Source: Candidatus Njordarchaeota archaeon (GTDB taxonomy: Archaea > Thermoproteota > JANJXX01 > Panguiarchaeales > Panguiarchaeaceae). Taken from it: a stretch of DNA of 5,185 bases. Of this stretch, positions 1 through 5,171 are shown piece after piece. Position 1 is the first letter of the stretch, and each line of letters starts with the position of its first letter. The translations under genes were made by a program, and so were the position numbers. Under the pieces are notes generated by a model that made no database searches, was not told the DNA's origin, and worked only from the letters and a program-made list of their open reading frames with translations. The stretch spans positions 1 through 5,185 of the forward strand of contig JAGSHR010000113.1 of NCBI GenBank assembly GCA_029855985.1, read 5' to 3'.

Positions 1-2
1 GC

Positions 3-143
3 TTAGGCTGGGGGATTAAGCCTAGGCCCGCTGATGACACCGTAGGCCTCGGAGAGAACACTGTGATGGGGGTAACCCCCCTCTGCCCCCTGAGAATCCG
101 TGATGGTGCCCAAAGAATCCTCCCGATTTATCGGGAGGAGTAG
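3..143 (+). CDS. C-terminal fragment of a probable TnpB-like RNA-guided nuclease/transposase (5' truncated)
   Basis: Frame 3 is open from the window edge to TAG at 141-143 (46 codons), while the other two plus frames hit stops within 20 bases. The tail begins LGWGIKPRPADDTVG and ends RDGAQRILPIYREE. It resembles the Gly/Pro/Arg-rich extensions I associate with archaeal IS200/IS605 TnpB proteins, in which the last codons overlap the element's right-end hairpin; here the final codons are the hairpin itself. TnpB is a RuvC-like nuclease guided by an RNA made from the 3' end of its own gene. The RuvC acidic residues and zinc-finger cysteines would lie upstream and are not visible, so activity cannot be judged. 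The family call rests on context and tail composition, not on a catalytic motif. It could also be a chance open frame in a GC-rich RNA gene. Confidence 0.5.
   Translation, partial: LGWGIKPRPADDTVGLGENTVMGVTPLCPLRIRDGAQRILPIYREE
119..138 (+). repeat. Perfect 9-bp inverted repeat (subterminal hairpin of the element's right end)
   Basis: CCTCCCGAT (119-127) and ATCGGGAGG (130-138) are exact reverse complements separated by TT. No T-run follows, so it is not a good intrinsic terminator. Its position at the end of the tnpB-like frame, just before TCAA, suits the hairpin recognised by a Y1 transposase. As RNA it would be the last scaffold stem before the guide. Confidence 0.7.
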
Positions 144-241
144 GTCAATGAGAAGTGTAACACGTGCTTTATAATTTTAAGATGTGAATATAATCCTTTT
201 ATAGTGACGTTAGGTAGAATATATAAAATTAATTGATTATG

Positions 242-655
242 TCACTGCCCCTTCACTTCTTGGAATTTCTTCTTTTTCTCTATGACCATCCCATAGAGTT
301 CCTCAAAGTGCTCTTTGACGCGTTGTAATGCTTGATTAAAATCCGTGGTTTTCGTGAAAAAAGGCACTTTATCGCTTTTCTCTCTAATCCTCTTTATGTT
401 TGGCCCCATAACGAATGCCGCGAGAACATCCACGTCGGGAAGTTGAGATATAACCGCCTTAAACTTGTTAGGATCCCCATGATGGCTCTCATGCTCTTCT
501 AACTCAGACGCCTCATTTATCCTTTTTTCTACTATTTCGTGCTTTCCATCCTCATAGATGTCAACTATATAATAGAACTTCGAATCACCAAAGTGCCCCT
601 TGATGAGATTCTCATCATCAATCATTCCAAAAGCCACTCTTAGCTTCCTAACCAT
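242..655 (-). CDS. NifX/NafY-type dinitrogenase iron-molybdenum cofactor biosynthesis family protein
   Basis: This 137-residue protein matches the single-domain Nitro_FeMo-Co family (PF02579; NifX, NafY, VnfX, NifB C-terminus). Visible family marks are the beta-strand start LRVAFG (5-10), the GHFGDSKFYYI block (20-30) with the usual HFG, a His/Glu-rich loop (EEHESHHGD, 53-61) and VDVLAAFVMGP (75-85). The C-terminus (about 108-137) is a charged, Lys-rich helix. Family members bind iron-sulfur or iron-molybdenum clusters, but stand-alone copies are widespread in archaea and thermophiles that do not fix nitrogen, and their role is mostly unknown. No other nif gene is visible here. The ATG is preceded by GGTG (complement of 663-666) with 7-nt spacing, which supports the start. 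The gene runs toward the mobile-element end, 93 bases away. The protein is likely cytoplasmic, with no signal peptide or membrane segment. Confidence 0.85.
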   Translation of the reverse strand: MVRKLRVAFGMIDDENLIKGHFGDSKFYYIVDIYEDGKHEIVEKRINEASELEEHESHHGDPNKFKAVISQLPDVDVLAAFVMGPNIKRIREKSDKVPFFTKTTDFNQALQRVKEHFEELYGMVIEKKKKFQEVKGQ

Positions 656-662
656 AATATAA

Positions 663-666
663 CACC
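663..666 (-). promoter_or_regulatory. Shine-Dalgarno GGTG for the NifX-like gene
   Basis: On the minus strand GGTG lies 7 nt before the ATG. The same core and spacing occur before the radical-SAM gene, which supports both starts and suggests a typical archaeal anti-SD. Confidence 0.55.
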
Positions 667-678
667 GTTTTCAAATCA

Positions 679-708
679 ATAAATAACCATAAATAACTAT
701 GAATAGCA
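679..708 (-). repeat. Three tandem 10-bp AT-rich units in the promoter region of the NifX-like gene
   Basis: On the plus strand the units read ATAAATAACC (679-688), ATAAATAACT (689-698) and ATGAATAGCA (699-708). On the minus strand each gives a TTATTTAT-like box about 20-45 bases upstream of the start, where a TATA element is expected. The middle unit would place the transcript start near 667, just ahead of the GGTG. They may be several TATA-like sites, helically phased operator half-sites, or chance in AT-rich DNA. Confidence 0.4.
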
Positions 709-1104
709 AAAAAATAAATTAGAATTTATATTTTAATTATTCTCCATAAGATATTGTATAAAATTAGTGAGCTGAAATATTGACGAGACAATTAACTCAT
801 TCTTTCGGTTTATTAAGGGTGGTTCTCGAGTTCGATAAGAGGATGGCTAAGAGGACTATGTTTTGTTGCATTTTTTCATCTGCTTTGCATTAGGTCGGAT
901 TCTGTATTATAATTTAATTAAATTTGTTTAATGAAATTTTCTTCATATGTTTACACAAGGACTCCTAAAGGAGATCTACAGCAAATCAAAAAATAGTGAT
1001 CCCCTTTTTAGAACTTGTTTCAACACTCTTGACTTCTATTCCCCACCGCTTGAAAACATGCTAGCGTCTATTTGCCTCATGAATAAAACTATAAGTTCTA
1101 CCGA

Positions 1105-1120
1105 AGAAATTTTTTTAAAG
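1105..1120 (+). promoter_or_regulatory. Archaeal promoter (BRE/TATA) for the radical-SAM gene
   Basis: AGAAATTTTTTTAAAG has a purine-rich BRE-like start and a T-run/AAA TATA core centred near 1115. A start point about 26 bases on (near 1140) would give a leader of about 40 nt containing the GGTG at 1171-1174. Confidence 0.5.
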
Positions 1121-1170
1121 CAAGTTAATCAAAACTAATGTTGGTTGAAATAAATAAACGAGATAAAACC

Positions 1171-1174
1171 GGTG
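1171..1174 (+). promoter_or_regulatory. Shine-Dalgarno GGTG that decides the TTG start of the radical-SAM gene
   Basis: GGTG sits 7 nt before TTG 1182-1184. An in-frame stop (TAA 1164-1166) lies just upstream, and no ATG or GTG occurs in frame between that stop and the conserved N-terminus, so TTG is the only reasonable start. Confidence 0.6.
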
Positions 1175-1181
1175 TATTTTT

Positions 1182-2072
1182 TTGGGTCAAATTCTAAGGA
1201 AATTTGATCCTTGGAATAGCCCACTCTGCACGTGTCCACTTAAATACACCATTAACCCCTACACAGGTTGCAGCCACAAATGCCTATACTGCTACACCAC
1301 CTCATACATCGGGCTAAAAGAAAGCACGCCAAAAATAAAACTATTAACCAGATTGAAAAAAGATATAGAAAAAGCAGACAAGAGACTGCCAGTAGACATG
1401 AGCCTATCAAGCGACCCATACCCTCCAATAGAGAAAAAACTTGGATTAACAAGGAAAGTGCTAGAATTACTAGTAAAAAATGGATTTAGAGTCCAAATCA
1501 CAACCAAAAGCGACATCTTTATAAGAGACATCGACATAATCAAAAATTACCCAATTGTAGTCAGTGTAACAATCACAACGCTCAACGACAGTTTAGCCAG
1601 AAAAATAGAACCATTCGCCCCAAGACCGAAGGATAGGGTTAAAGCTCTCGAAAGACTTGGAGAACTTGAAATACCGTTTTCCGTTAGAGTTGACCCAGTA
1701 ATCCCCTACCTCAACGATGACGAGGAATCACTGAGGGAAATAGTGGATGCTGTAGCGTCAATTGGGGCAAAGCATGTTGTAACTTCAACATATAAGGCGA
1801 AGCCAGACAACTTCAAGAGAATGGTTAATGCTTTTCCAGAATTAGAGAAAAAATGGATGAAACTCTATTACCCCAATGGAAAGTTAAGACTGTCCTACGC
1901 CTATGCGCCCCTAGAATTCAGAAAGAAAATCTTATTCCCAGTTGTTGATGAAGCAAGAAAAAGAGGTTTATCATATGCTACATGCAGAGAAAACCTATTA
2001 GATAGGGCCTATTTTAACGCCCCAAGTTGCGATGGAACACACTTACTTAAACTAAGGAAGACAAGAACATAG
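1182..2072 (+). CDS. Radical SAM protein, spore photoproduct lyase-like (SplB/COG1533) family
   Basis: A 296-residue radical-SAM enzyme. The cluster motif is in NPYTGCSHKCLYCYT (25-39): Cys30-x3-Cys34-x2-Cys37 bind a [4Fe-4S] cluster that cleaves S-adenosylmethionine to start radical chemistry. The following blocks, MSLSSDPYPPIEKK (about 73-86) and ITTKSDIFIRDIDII, are typical of the COG1533 group named after bacterial spore photoproduct lyase. Archaea do not form spores, so thymine-dimer repair should not be assumed, and the substrate of these proteins is unknown to me. Extra cysteines flank the core: C16/C18 (LCTCP) before it and C268/C283 near the C-terminus, which could bind a second metal site. 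The start is TTG, supported by GGTG 7 nt upstream and by the family-like opening FDPWNSPLCTCP. It has its own promoter and a 267-base gap to the next gene, so it is probably monocistronic. Cytoplasmic. Confidence 0.88.
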   Translation: MGQILRKFDPWNSPLCTCPLKYTINPYTGCSHKCLYCYTTSYIGLKESTPKIKLLTRLKKDIEKADKRLPVDMSLSSDPYPPIEKKLGLTRKVLELLVKNGFRVQITTKSDIFIRDIDIIKNYPIVVSVTITTLNDSLARKIEPFAPRPKDRVKALERLGELEIPFSVRVDPVIPYLNDDEESLREIVDAVASIGAKHVVTSTYKAKPDNFKRMVNAFPELEKKWMKLYYPNGKLRLSYAYAPLEFRKKILFPVVDEARKRGLSYATCRENLLDRAYFNAPSCDGTHLLKLRKTRT

Positions 2073-2203
2073 ACTTTTCACAAATGGATCGATTTCTATT
2101 TCAATTTAGTGTCTCCTACTGAGGGAATACCATATATTAATTCTTAGGGTCTATAGTATAATTATATTTACCATTAGCACAAAAGTAGATAATAATTTTT
2201 TTT

Positions 2204-2220
2204 GAAAGCTTTTTAATACC
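2204..2220 (+). promoter_or_regulatory. Archaeal promoter, probably for adenine deaminase with a leader of about 100 nt
   Basis: GAAAGCTTTTTAATACC is a good BRE plus TATA match centred near 2213, predicting a transcript start near 2240. That leaves about 100 nt before the coding start. A weaker box at about 2311-2322 (GATATGTATTAA) could instead drive a nearly leaderless transcript. Confidence 0.5.
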
Positions 2221-2285
2221 TCCATGTTCGAGTAGTATCTTAAAAGCACGGTAATTTTGTGTCTTGCCTTGAATTTTAACTGTGA

Positions 2286-2297
2286 TTATTTTTTTAT
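2286..2297 (+). terminator. T-run in the adenine deaminase leader; possible termination or attenuation site
   Basis: Seven consecutive T (2289-2295) lie between the promoter at 2204-2220 and the start codon. Archaeal RNA polymerase can terminate at T-runs without a hairpin. It could end a short leader RNA or have no effect. I see no known purine riboswitch core here. Confidence 0.2.
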
Positions 2298-2339
2298 CAG
2301 TCAAATCAAAGATATGTATTAACCTATATCTTCACGAAC

Positions 2340-4154
2340 GTGTCTAACATGTATTATAAGCCCCTTTGGGAGGTTCTTGAAGATTTAATTGCCACTGCAA
2401 CTGGAAAAATTAAGGCGGATCTCGTTCTAAAAAATGTTAGTCTCGTTAATGTATATAGTGGGGAGATCCAGGAAGAAGTCAATATTGCAATAAAAGGGGA
2501 GAGAATAGCCCATGTGGGCAAAAAGATTGACCACTTAATTGGGGAGGCAACCCGAGTCATTGATTTAAAAGGTTCTATCGTGGTACCGGGATTTTTGGAT
2601 GGCCACATACACATTGAAAGTAGCATGTTAATTCCGTCAGAGTTTGCTAGGGTGGTCATAGGGAGAGGAACCACATCGGTCTTCGCGGACCCCCATGAGA
2701 TAGCTAACGTTTTAGGGGTTAAAGGAGTTAAGTTAATGATTAAAAATGCCAGAAAATCTCCGTTGAAGGTTTTTATAGCAGTTCCTTCGTGTGTTCCCGC
2801 TTCGACAAGTGAATTTGAGACATCGGGTTCAGAGCTCAATCCGAGCGACATAGAGGAGCTCTTGGATCTTGATGAAGTTGTGGCTCTAGGAGAAGTGATG
2901 AATTATCCTGGAGTTATAAGCGGAGACCGTAAAATGATGGAGGAAATAAAGATCTCTCTTAGGAAAAAGAAAGTAATCGAGGGGCACTATGCTTCTCCCG
3001 AACTCGAAGAAAAACTTTCAGCGTACGTATCTGCTGGGATAACATCGTGCCATGAATCAACAAGTGCAATGGAAGCGATTGAGAAAGCTAGGAGAGGAAT
3101 GCATGTTATGATAAGGGAGGGTTCAGCTTGGAAGGATCTAAGTGAGGTCATAAAAGCAGTAACAGAGTACAAACTGGACACAGTTAACTTTTCGCTCGTT
3201 AGCGATGATAGACACCTTTTGGATCTCATAAAGGAAGGCCACATGGATTACATTCTGAGAAGAGCAGTTGAAGAAGGAGTTGACCCGATTAAAGCAATAC
3301 AAATGGCAACGATAAATACCGCTAGACACTTCAAAATGGACGTGGACATTGGGGGTATTGCCCCAGGTAAACTGGCAGACGTAGTTGTTTTAAAAGATCT
3401 GAAAAGCTTCACTGTGCTGAGCGTTTTCGCTAATGGGAAACTTGTTTATAGTGATGGTAAACTGTTAATTGAGAGAGGAGAGCCCGAAATTCCAAGGTAC
3501 GCTAAAGAAACTGTTAAAGTGAAAAGAAAATTAACACCGGAGGATTTCAAGGTTAAAGTGAACTCTCAATACGGTGAAGAAACAGTTAAAGTGAACGTTA
3601 TAGAAGTTAGAGAGGGAAGCATTGTAACTAAAAGGAGAATTGAAAAACTTAAAGTCAGAAATGGAGAAGTACAGCCAGATTTAAAGAGGGGGATAATAAA
3701 GATAGCTGTTATCGAGAGACACCACTGTACTGGAAACATGGGGTTAGGATTCATCAAAGGATTACATGTGAAGGAAGGAGCAATAGCCACAACGATAGCT
3801 CACGATAGCCACAACTTGATTGTAGCTGGTGTGAACGAGGAAGATATGGCATTAGCGGTTAACACCCTTATAGATTACCAAGGAGGCATAACTATCACTA
3901 AAAACGGGGGACAACTCGCATTAGTTGAACTAAAAGTCGCTGGTTTAATGAGCGACAAGCCCTATGAAGAAGTAGCCAAGGAAATCGAGGAACTAGAAAA
4001 CGCCTGGCTAAGCATTAGTGATAAGAAAATGAAAGCTCCCTACATGACTCTCTCAATGATTGCACTACCCGTGATACCCGAGTTAAGATTAACGGATAAA
4101 GGTTTGGTTGACGTAAACAACTTCAAGAAAACTGAACTGATTCTAAAAGAATAA
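2340..4154 (+). CDS. ade: Adenine deaminase
   Basis: A 604-residue enzyme of the amidohydrolase superfamily that hydrolyses adenine to hypoxanthine and ammonia in purine salvage. Visible in order: an N-terminal composite domain (about 24-80, KADLVLKNVSLVNVYSGEI); the metal-binding PGFLDGHIHIESSML with His89 and His91; FADPHEIANVLG (115-126); the metal-bridging Glu185 in GEVMNYPGV; His216 in EGHYA; His238 in CHESTSA; and catalytic Asp289 in SLVSDDRH. The C-terminal adenine-deaminase domain includes VIERHHCTGNMGLGFIKG (about 457-474) and TIAHDSHNLIVAG. All expected metal ligands are present and the length is normal for the family, so it should be active, using a dinuclear Mn/Fe-type centre. The start is GTG at 2340; ATG at 2349 (residue 4) is an equally possible start, because neither has a clear Shine-Dalgarno site. 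A separate promoter precedes the next gene. Cytoplasmic. Confidence 0.96.
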   Translation: MSNMYYKPLWEVLEDLIATATGKIKADLVLKNVSLVNVYSGEIQEEVNIAIKGERIAHVGKKIDHLIGEATRVIDLKGSIVVPGFLDGHIHIESSMLIPSEFARVVIGRGTTSVFADPHEIANVLGVKGVKLMIKNARKSPLKVFIAVPSCVPASTSEFETSGSELNPSDIEELLDLDEVVALGEVMNYPGVISGDRKMMEEIKISLRKKKVIEGHYASPELEEKLSAYVSAGITSCHESTSAMEAIEKARRGMHVMIREGSAWKDLSEVIKAVTEYKLDTVNFSLVSDDRHLLDLIKEGHMDYILRRAVEEGVDPIKAIQMATINTARHFKMDVDIGGIAPGKLADVVVLKDLKSFTVLSVFANGKLVYSDGKLLIERGEPEIPRYAKETVKVKRKLTPEDFKVKVNSQYGEETVKVNVIEVREGSIVTKRRIEKLKVRNGEVQPDLKRGIIKIAVIERHHCTGNMGLGFIKGLHVKEGAIATTIAHDSHNLIVAGVNEEDMALAVNTLIDYQGGITITKNGGQLALVELKVAGLMSDKPYEEVAKEIEELENAWLSISDKKMKAPYMTLSMIALPVIPELRLTDKGLVDVNNFKKTELILKE

Positions 4155-4185
4155 GAAGTTCCGGGGTAAAACGCTTCAAAAAGAC

Positions 4186-4193
4186 TATTTTTA
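4186..4193 (+). terminator. Weak T-rich terminator after adenine deaminase
   Basis: A T5 run (4188-4192) lies about 35 bases after the ade stop and before the SDR promoter, where an archaeal T-run terminator would be expected. No supporting hairpin is seen. Confidence 0.3.
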
Positions 4194-4206
4194 CTTGACA
4201 AACTGT

Positions 4207-4222
4207 GAATACTTTTTAAACG
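4207..4222 (+). promoter_or_regulatory. Archaeal promoter for the SDR gene
   Basis: GAATACTTTTTAAACG contains the TATA core CTTTTTAAA (4212-4220). A start point about 26 bases downstream falls near 4240-4244, essentially at ATG 4245 and after the upstream ATG 4230. This suggests a leaderless or near-leaderless mRNA and argues against 4230 as the start. Confidence 0.6.
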
Positions 4223-4233
4223 GACCATTATGA

Positions 4234-4240
4234 AAGGTGA
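4234..4240 (+). promoter_or_regulatory. Shine-Dalgarno-like AAGGTGA favouring ATG 4245 as the SDR start
   Basis: AAGGTGA is followed by AAAA and ATG (4245), placing GGTG 5 nt from the start. If translation began at ATG 4230 this site would lie inside the gene. Whether it is transcribed depends on the exact start point. Confidence 0.5.
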
Positions 4241-4244
4241 AAAA

Positions 4245-5036
4245 ATGGATCTCGGACTTCACGGTAAAGTAGCCATAGTTTCAGCGGCAAGCAGGGGATT
4301 AGGGTATGCAGCGGCGGAGGCACTTGCAAGGGAAGGCGCGAAACTAGTCATATTCTCTAATAACAAAGAAAACATTAAGAGAGCATCAGAAAAAATAAGG
4401 ACCATAACGAAAACCGAGGTTGTACCAGTAGTAGCAGATCTATACGATAGTGAAACAATGAATAATGTTATTGAAAAAGCTATAAGCGAATTCGGAACAA
4501 TCCACATACTAGTTACAAACGCTGCTCCACCGCCACCAGGCTACGCAAACGAAATAAAAAATGATGACTGGATCAAACAATTTGAACAAATCTTTTTGTC
4601 GGCTATAAAACTGATAAACTTGAGTTTACCACACATGATCCAACAAAACTGGAGTAGGATAATAAATATTCTCTCAGTAACTGTTAAACAGCCCATTGAT
4701 AACCTAACAATCTCGAACAGTTTAAGACTTGCATTAGCTGGCTTCTCGAAAACATTAACTCTCCAAGTAAAAGGAAAAAATGTGACGATAAACAATGTGG
4801 CACCCGGTTACATAATGACCGATAGAGTGAAAGAACTCATAAAAATAAGAGCTGAGAAAACGGGGAAAAGCGAAGAAGAGGTATCAAAAGAAATTTCTCA
4901 AGGCATACCCTTAGGGAGAATCGGTAAACCAGAAGAATTCGGGAACCTAATCGCATTTCTCGCATCCGAAAAATCAAGCTACATTAACGGAGCAACAATA
5001 ACAATAGACGGAGGGCTTTCACTTTTCCCAATTTAA
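4245..5036 (+). CDS. Short-chain dehydrogenase/reductase (FabG-like fold) with substituted active site
   Basis: A 263-residue classical-length SDR with a Rossmann fold for NAD(P). The nucleotide-binding glycine loop is SAASRGLG (13-20), Asp65 in VADL would contact the adenine ring, and the NNAG-like motif is TNAA (91-94). The C-terminal part has the family blocks NNVAPGY, IPLGRIGKPEEF and the closing GATITIDGG. The active site is unusual. Ser144 is present in ILSVTV, but the YxxxK positions, 13 and 17 residues later as in FabG, hold Ser157 and Arg161 (ISNSLRLALAG), and the helix-4 Asn also seems missing. Similar SNSxR-type SDRs occur in other archaea and bacteria as I recall, usually named 3-oxoacyl-ACP reductase without proof. 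The substrate is unknown. I chose ATG 4245 over ATG 4230 (five residues longer, MKGEK) because of the promoter and AAGGTGA positions and the family-like opening MDLGLHGKVAIV. Confidence 0.88.
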   Translation: MDLGLHGKVAIVSAASRGLGYAAAEALAREGAKLVIFSNNKENIKRASEKIRTITKTEVVPVVADLYDSETMNNVIEKAISEFGTIHILVTNAAPPPPGYANEIKNDDWIKQFEQIFLSAIKLINLSLPHMIQQNWSRIINILSVTVKQPIDNLTISNSLRLALAGFSKTLTLQVKGKNVTINNVAPGYIMTDRVKELIKIRAEKTGKSEEEVSKEISQGIPLGRIGKPEEFGNLIAFLASEKSSYINGATITIDGGLSLFPI

Positions 5037-5094
5037 ACTTAAGTAAATTTGAAAAATTTCCAATCCAATACCATCAAAATCCCCTTCTTAACTT

Positions 5095-5110
5095 AATTTT
5101 TTACAATTTT
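5095..5110 (+). terminator. T-rich terminator after the SDR gene
   Basis: A T6 run (5097-5102) followed by TTTT (5107-5110) lies about 60 bases past the stop. A weak hairpin, AAATTT-GAA-AAATTT (5045-5059), precedes it. Archaeal termination commonly uses such T-runs. Confidence 0.4.
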
Positions 5111-5158
5111 AGACGAAAAAGTTATAATAAGTTTATTTTTGTGATTATTAAGCTCGAG

Positions 5159-5171
5159 TAAAGTTTAAATA
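5159..5171 (+). promoter_or_regulatory. Promoter-like box for a gene lost beyond the contig end
   Basis: TAAAGTTTAAATA has a BRE-like AAAG and a TATA core TTTAAATA (5164-5171). A transcript would start about 25 bases on, past the end of real sequence, so a further rightward gene is likely next to the SDR. The box abuts the adapter, so its last base or two should be treated with care. Confidence 0.4.

Larger units (their letters stand above)
1..148 (+). mobile_element. Right end of an IS200/IS605-family (TnpB-carrying) element, cut off by the window edge
   Basis: The first 140 or so bases are far richer in G+C (about 60% over 1-120) than the AT-rich sequence beyond. They hold the 3' end of an open frame and end in a perfect hairpin (119-138), followed 10 nt after its foot by TCAA (145-148). 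IS200/IS605 elements have no terminal inverted repeats. They carry subterminal hairpins, and in the well-studied Helicobacter member IS608 the right cleavage site is TCAA shortly 3' of the hairpin, which is the layout seen here. The left end, any TnpA and most of TnpB lie outside the window. The boundary at 148 is inferred from that analogy. The alternative is a chromosomal structured RNA gene unrelated to a transposon. Confidence 0.5.
1..168 (+). ncRNA. Candidate omega RNA (TnpB guide RNA): scaffold 1-148, guide about 149-168
   Basis: The region folds well by eye. There is a 9-bp stem 1-9/19-27 (one G-U) with a GGGGG-containing loop at 10-18. A long-range stem pairs CACCGT 38-43 with ATGGTG 103-108, continued inside by CGGA 50-53 with TCCG 97-100. 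A local hairpin GGGGG-TAA-CCCCC spans 68-80, and a 9-bp hairpin spans 119-138. The loop G-run 10-14 could pair with CCCCC 86-90 as a pseudoknot. Omega RNAs are known to cover the 3' part of tnpB plus the right end, with a guide of roughly 16-20 nt taken from flanking DNA. That placement is inferred here. The 5' end is beyond the window. No SRP RNA, RNase P, 5S rRNA or tRNA signature fits. Confidence 0.4.
656..1181. other. 526-bp divergent intergenic region with no convincing gene
   Basis: This gap separates the leftward NifX-like gene from the rightward radical-SAM gene. It is AT-rich and holds promoter elements for both. A 63-codon open frame (947-1138) lies inside, but it has no Shine-Dalgarno site, matches no family I recognise, and its 3' part contains the best TATA box for the downstream gene. 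A second short frame (771-893, ending FCCIFSSALH) is slightly less AT-rich and might be a decayed gene, but I see no recognisable motif. No tRNA, terminator hairpin or CRISPR-like repeat is visible. Confidence 0.6.

Noticed and set aside
19..50. 3' half of a fluoride riboswitch (a stem followed by GCTGATGACACC)
   Set aside because: The match to the GCTGATG..CC core is suggestive, but the 5' half is off the window, no fluoride transporter gene follows, and the open frame with right-end hairpin explains the region better.
1..60. SRP (7S) RNA 5' end
   Set aside because: The first 17 bases resemble the archaeal SRP 5' consensus, but the conserved helix-8 motifs are absent and GC-rich sequence stops after about 140 bases, far too short for a roughly 300-nt RNA.
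29..106. Box C/D guide RNA (TGATGA at 32, CTGA at 90, TGATGG at 101)
   Set aside because: The spacings between the C-like and D-like boxes do not fit a normal 10-12 nt guide layout, and no final D box follows.
119..138. Intrinsic terminator
   Set aside because: The stem is perfect but no T-run follows, and it lies inside the coding end of the TnpB-like frame.
820..870. tRNA (GAGTTCGATAAGAGG looks like a T-loop)
   Set aside because: No acceptor stem, D-loop or anticodon arm can be paired around it.
947..1138. 63-codon open frame as a real gene
   Set aside because: It has no Shine-Dalgarno site and no recognisable motif, and the likely promoter of the radical-SAM gene (1105-1120) lies inside it. 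A decayed remnant remains possible.
1252..1543. Open frames antisense to, or in other frames of, the radical-SAM gene
   Set aside because: They overlap a gene with clear conserved motifs and carry no family signature, so they are shadow frames. The same holds for the frames opposite ade and the SDR gene.
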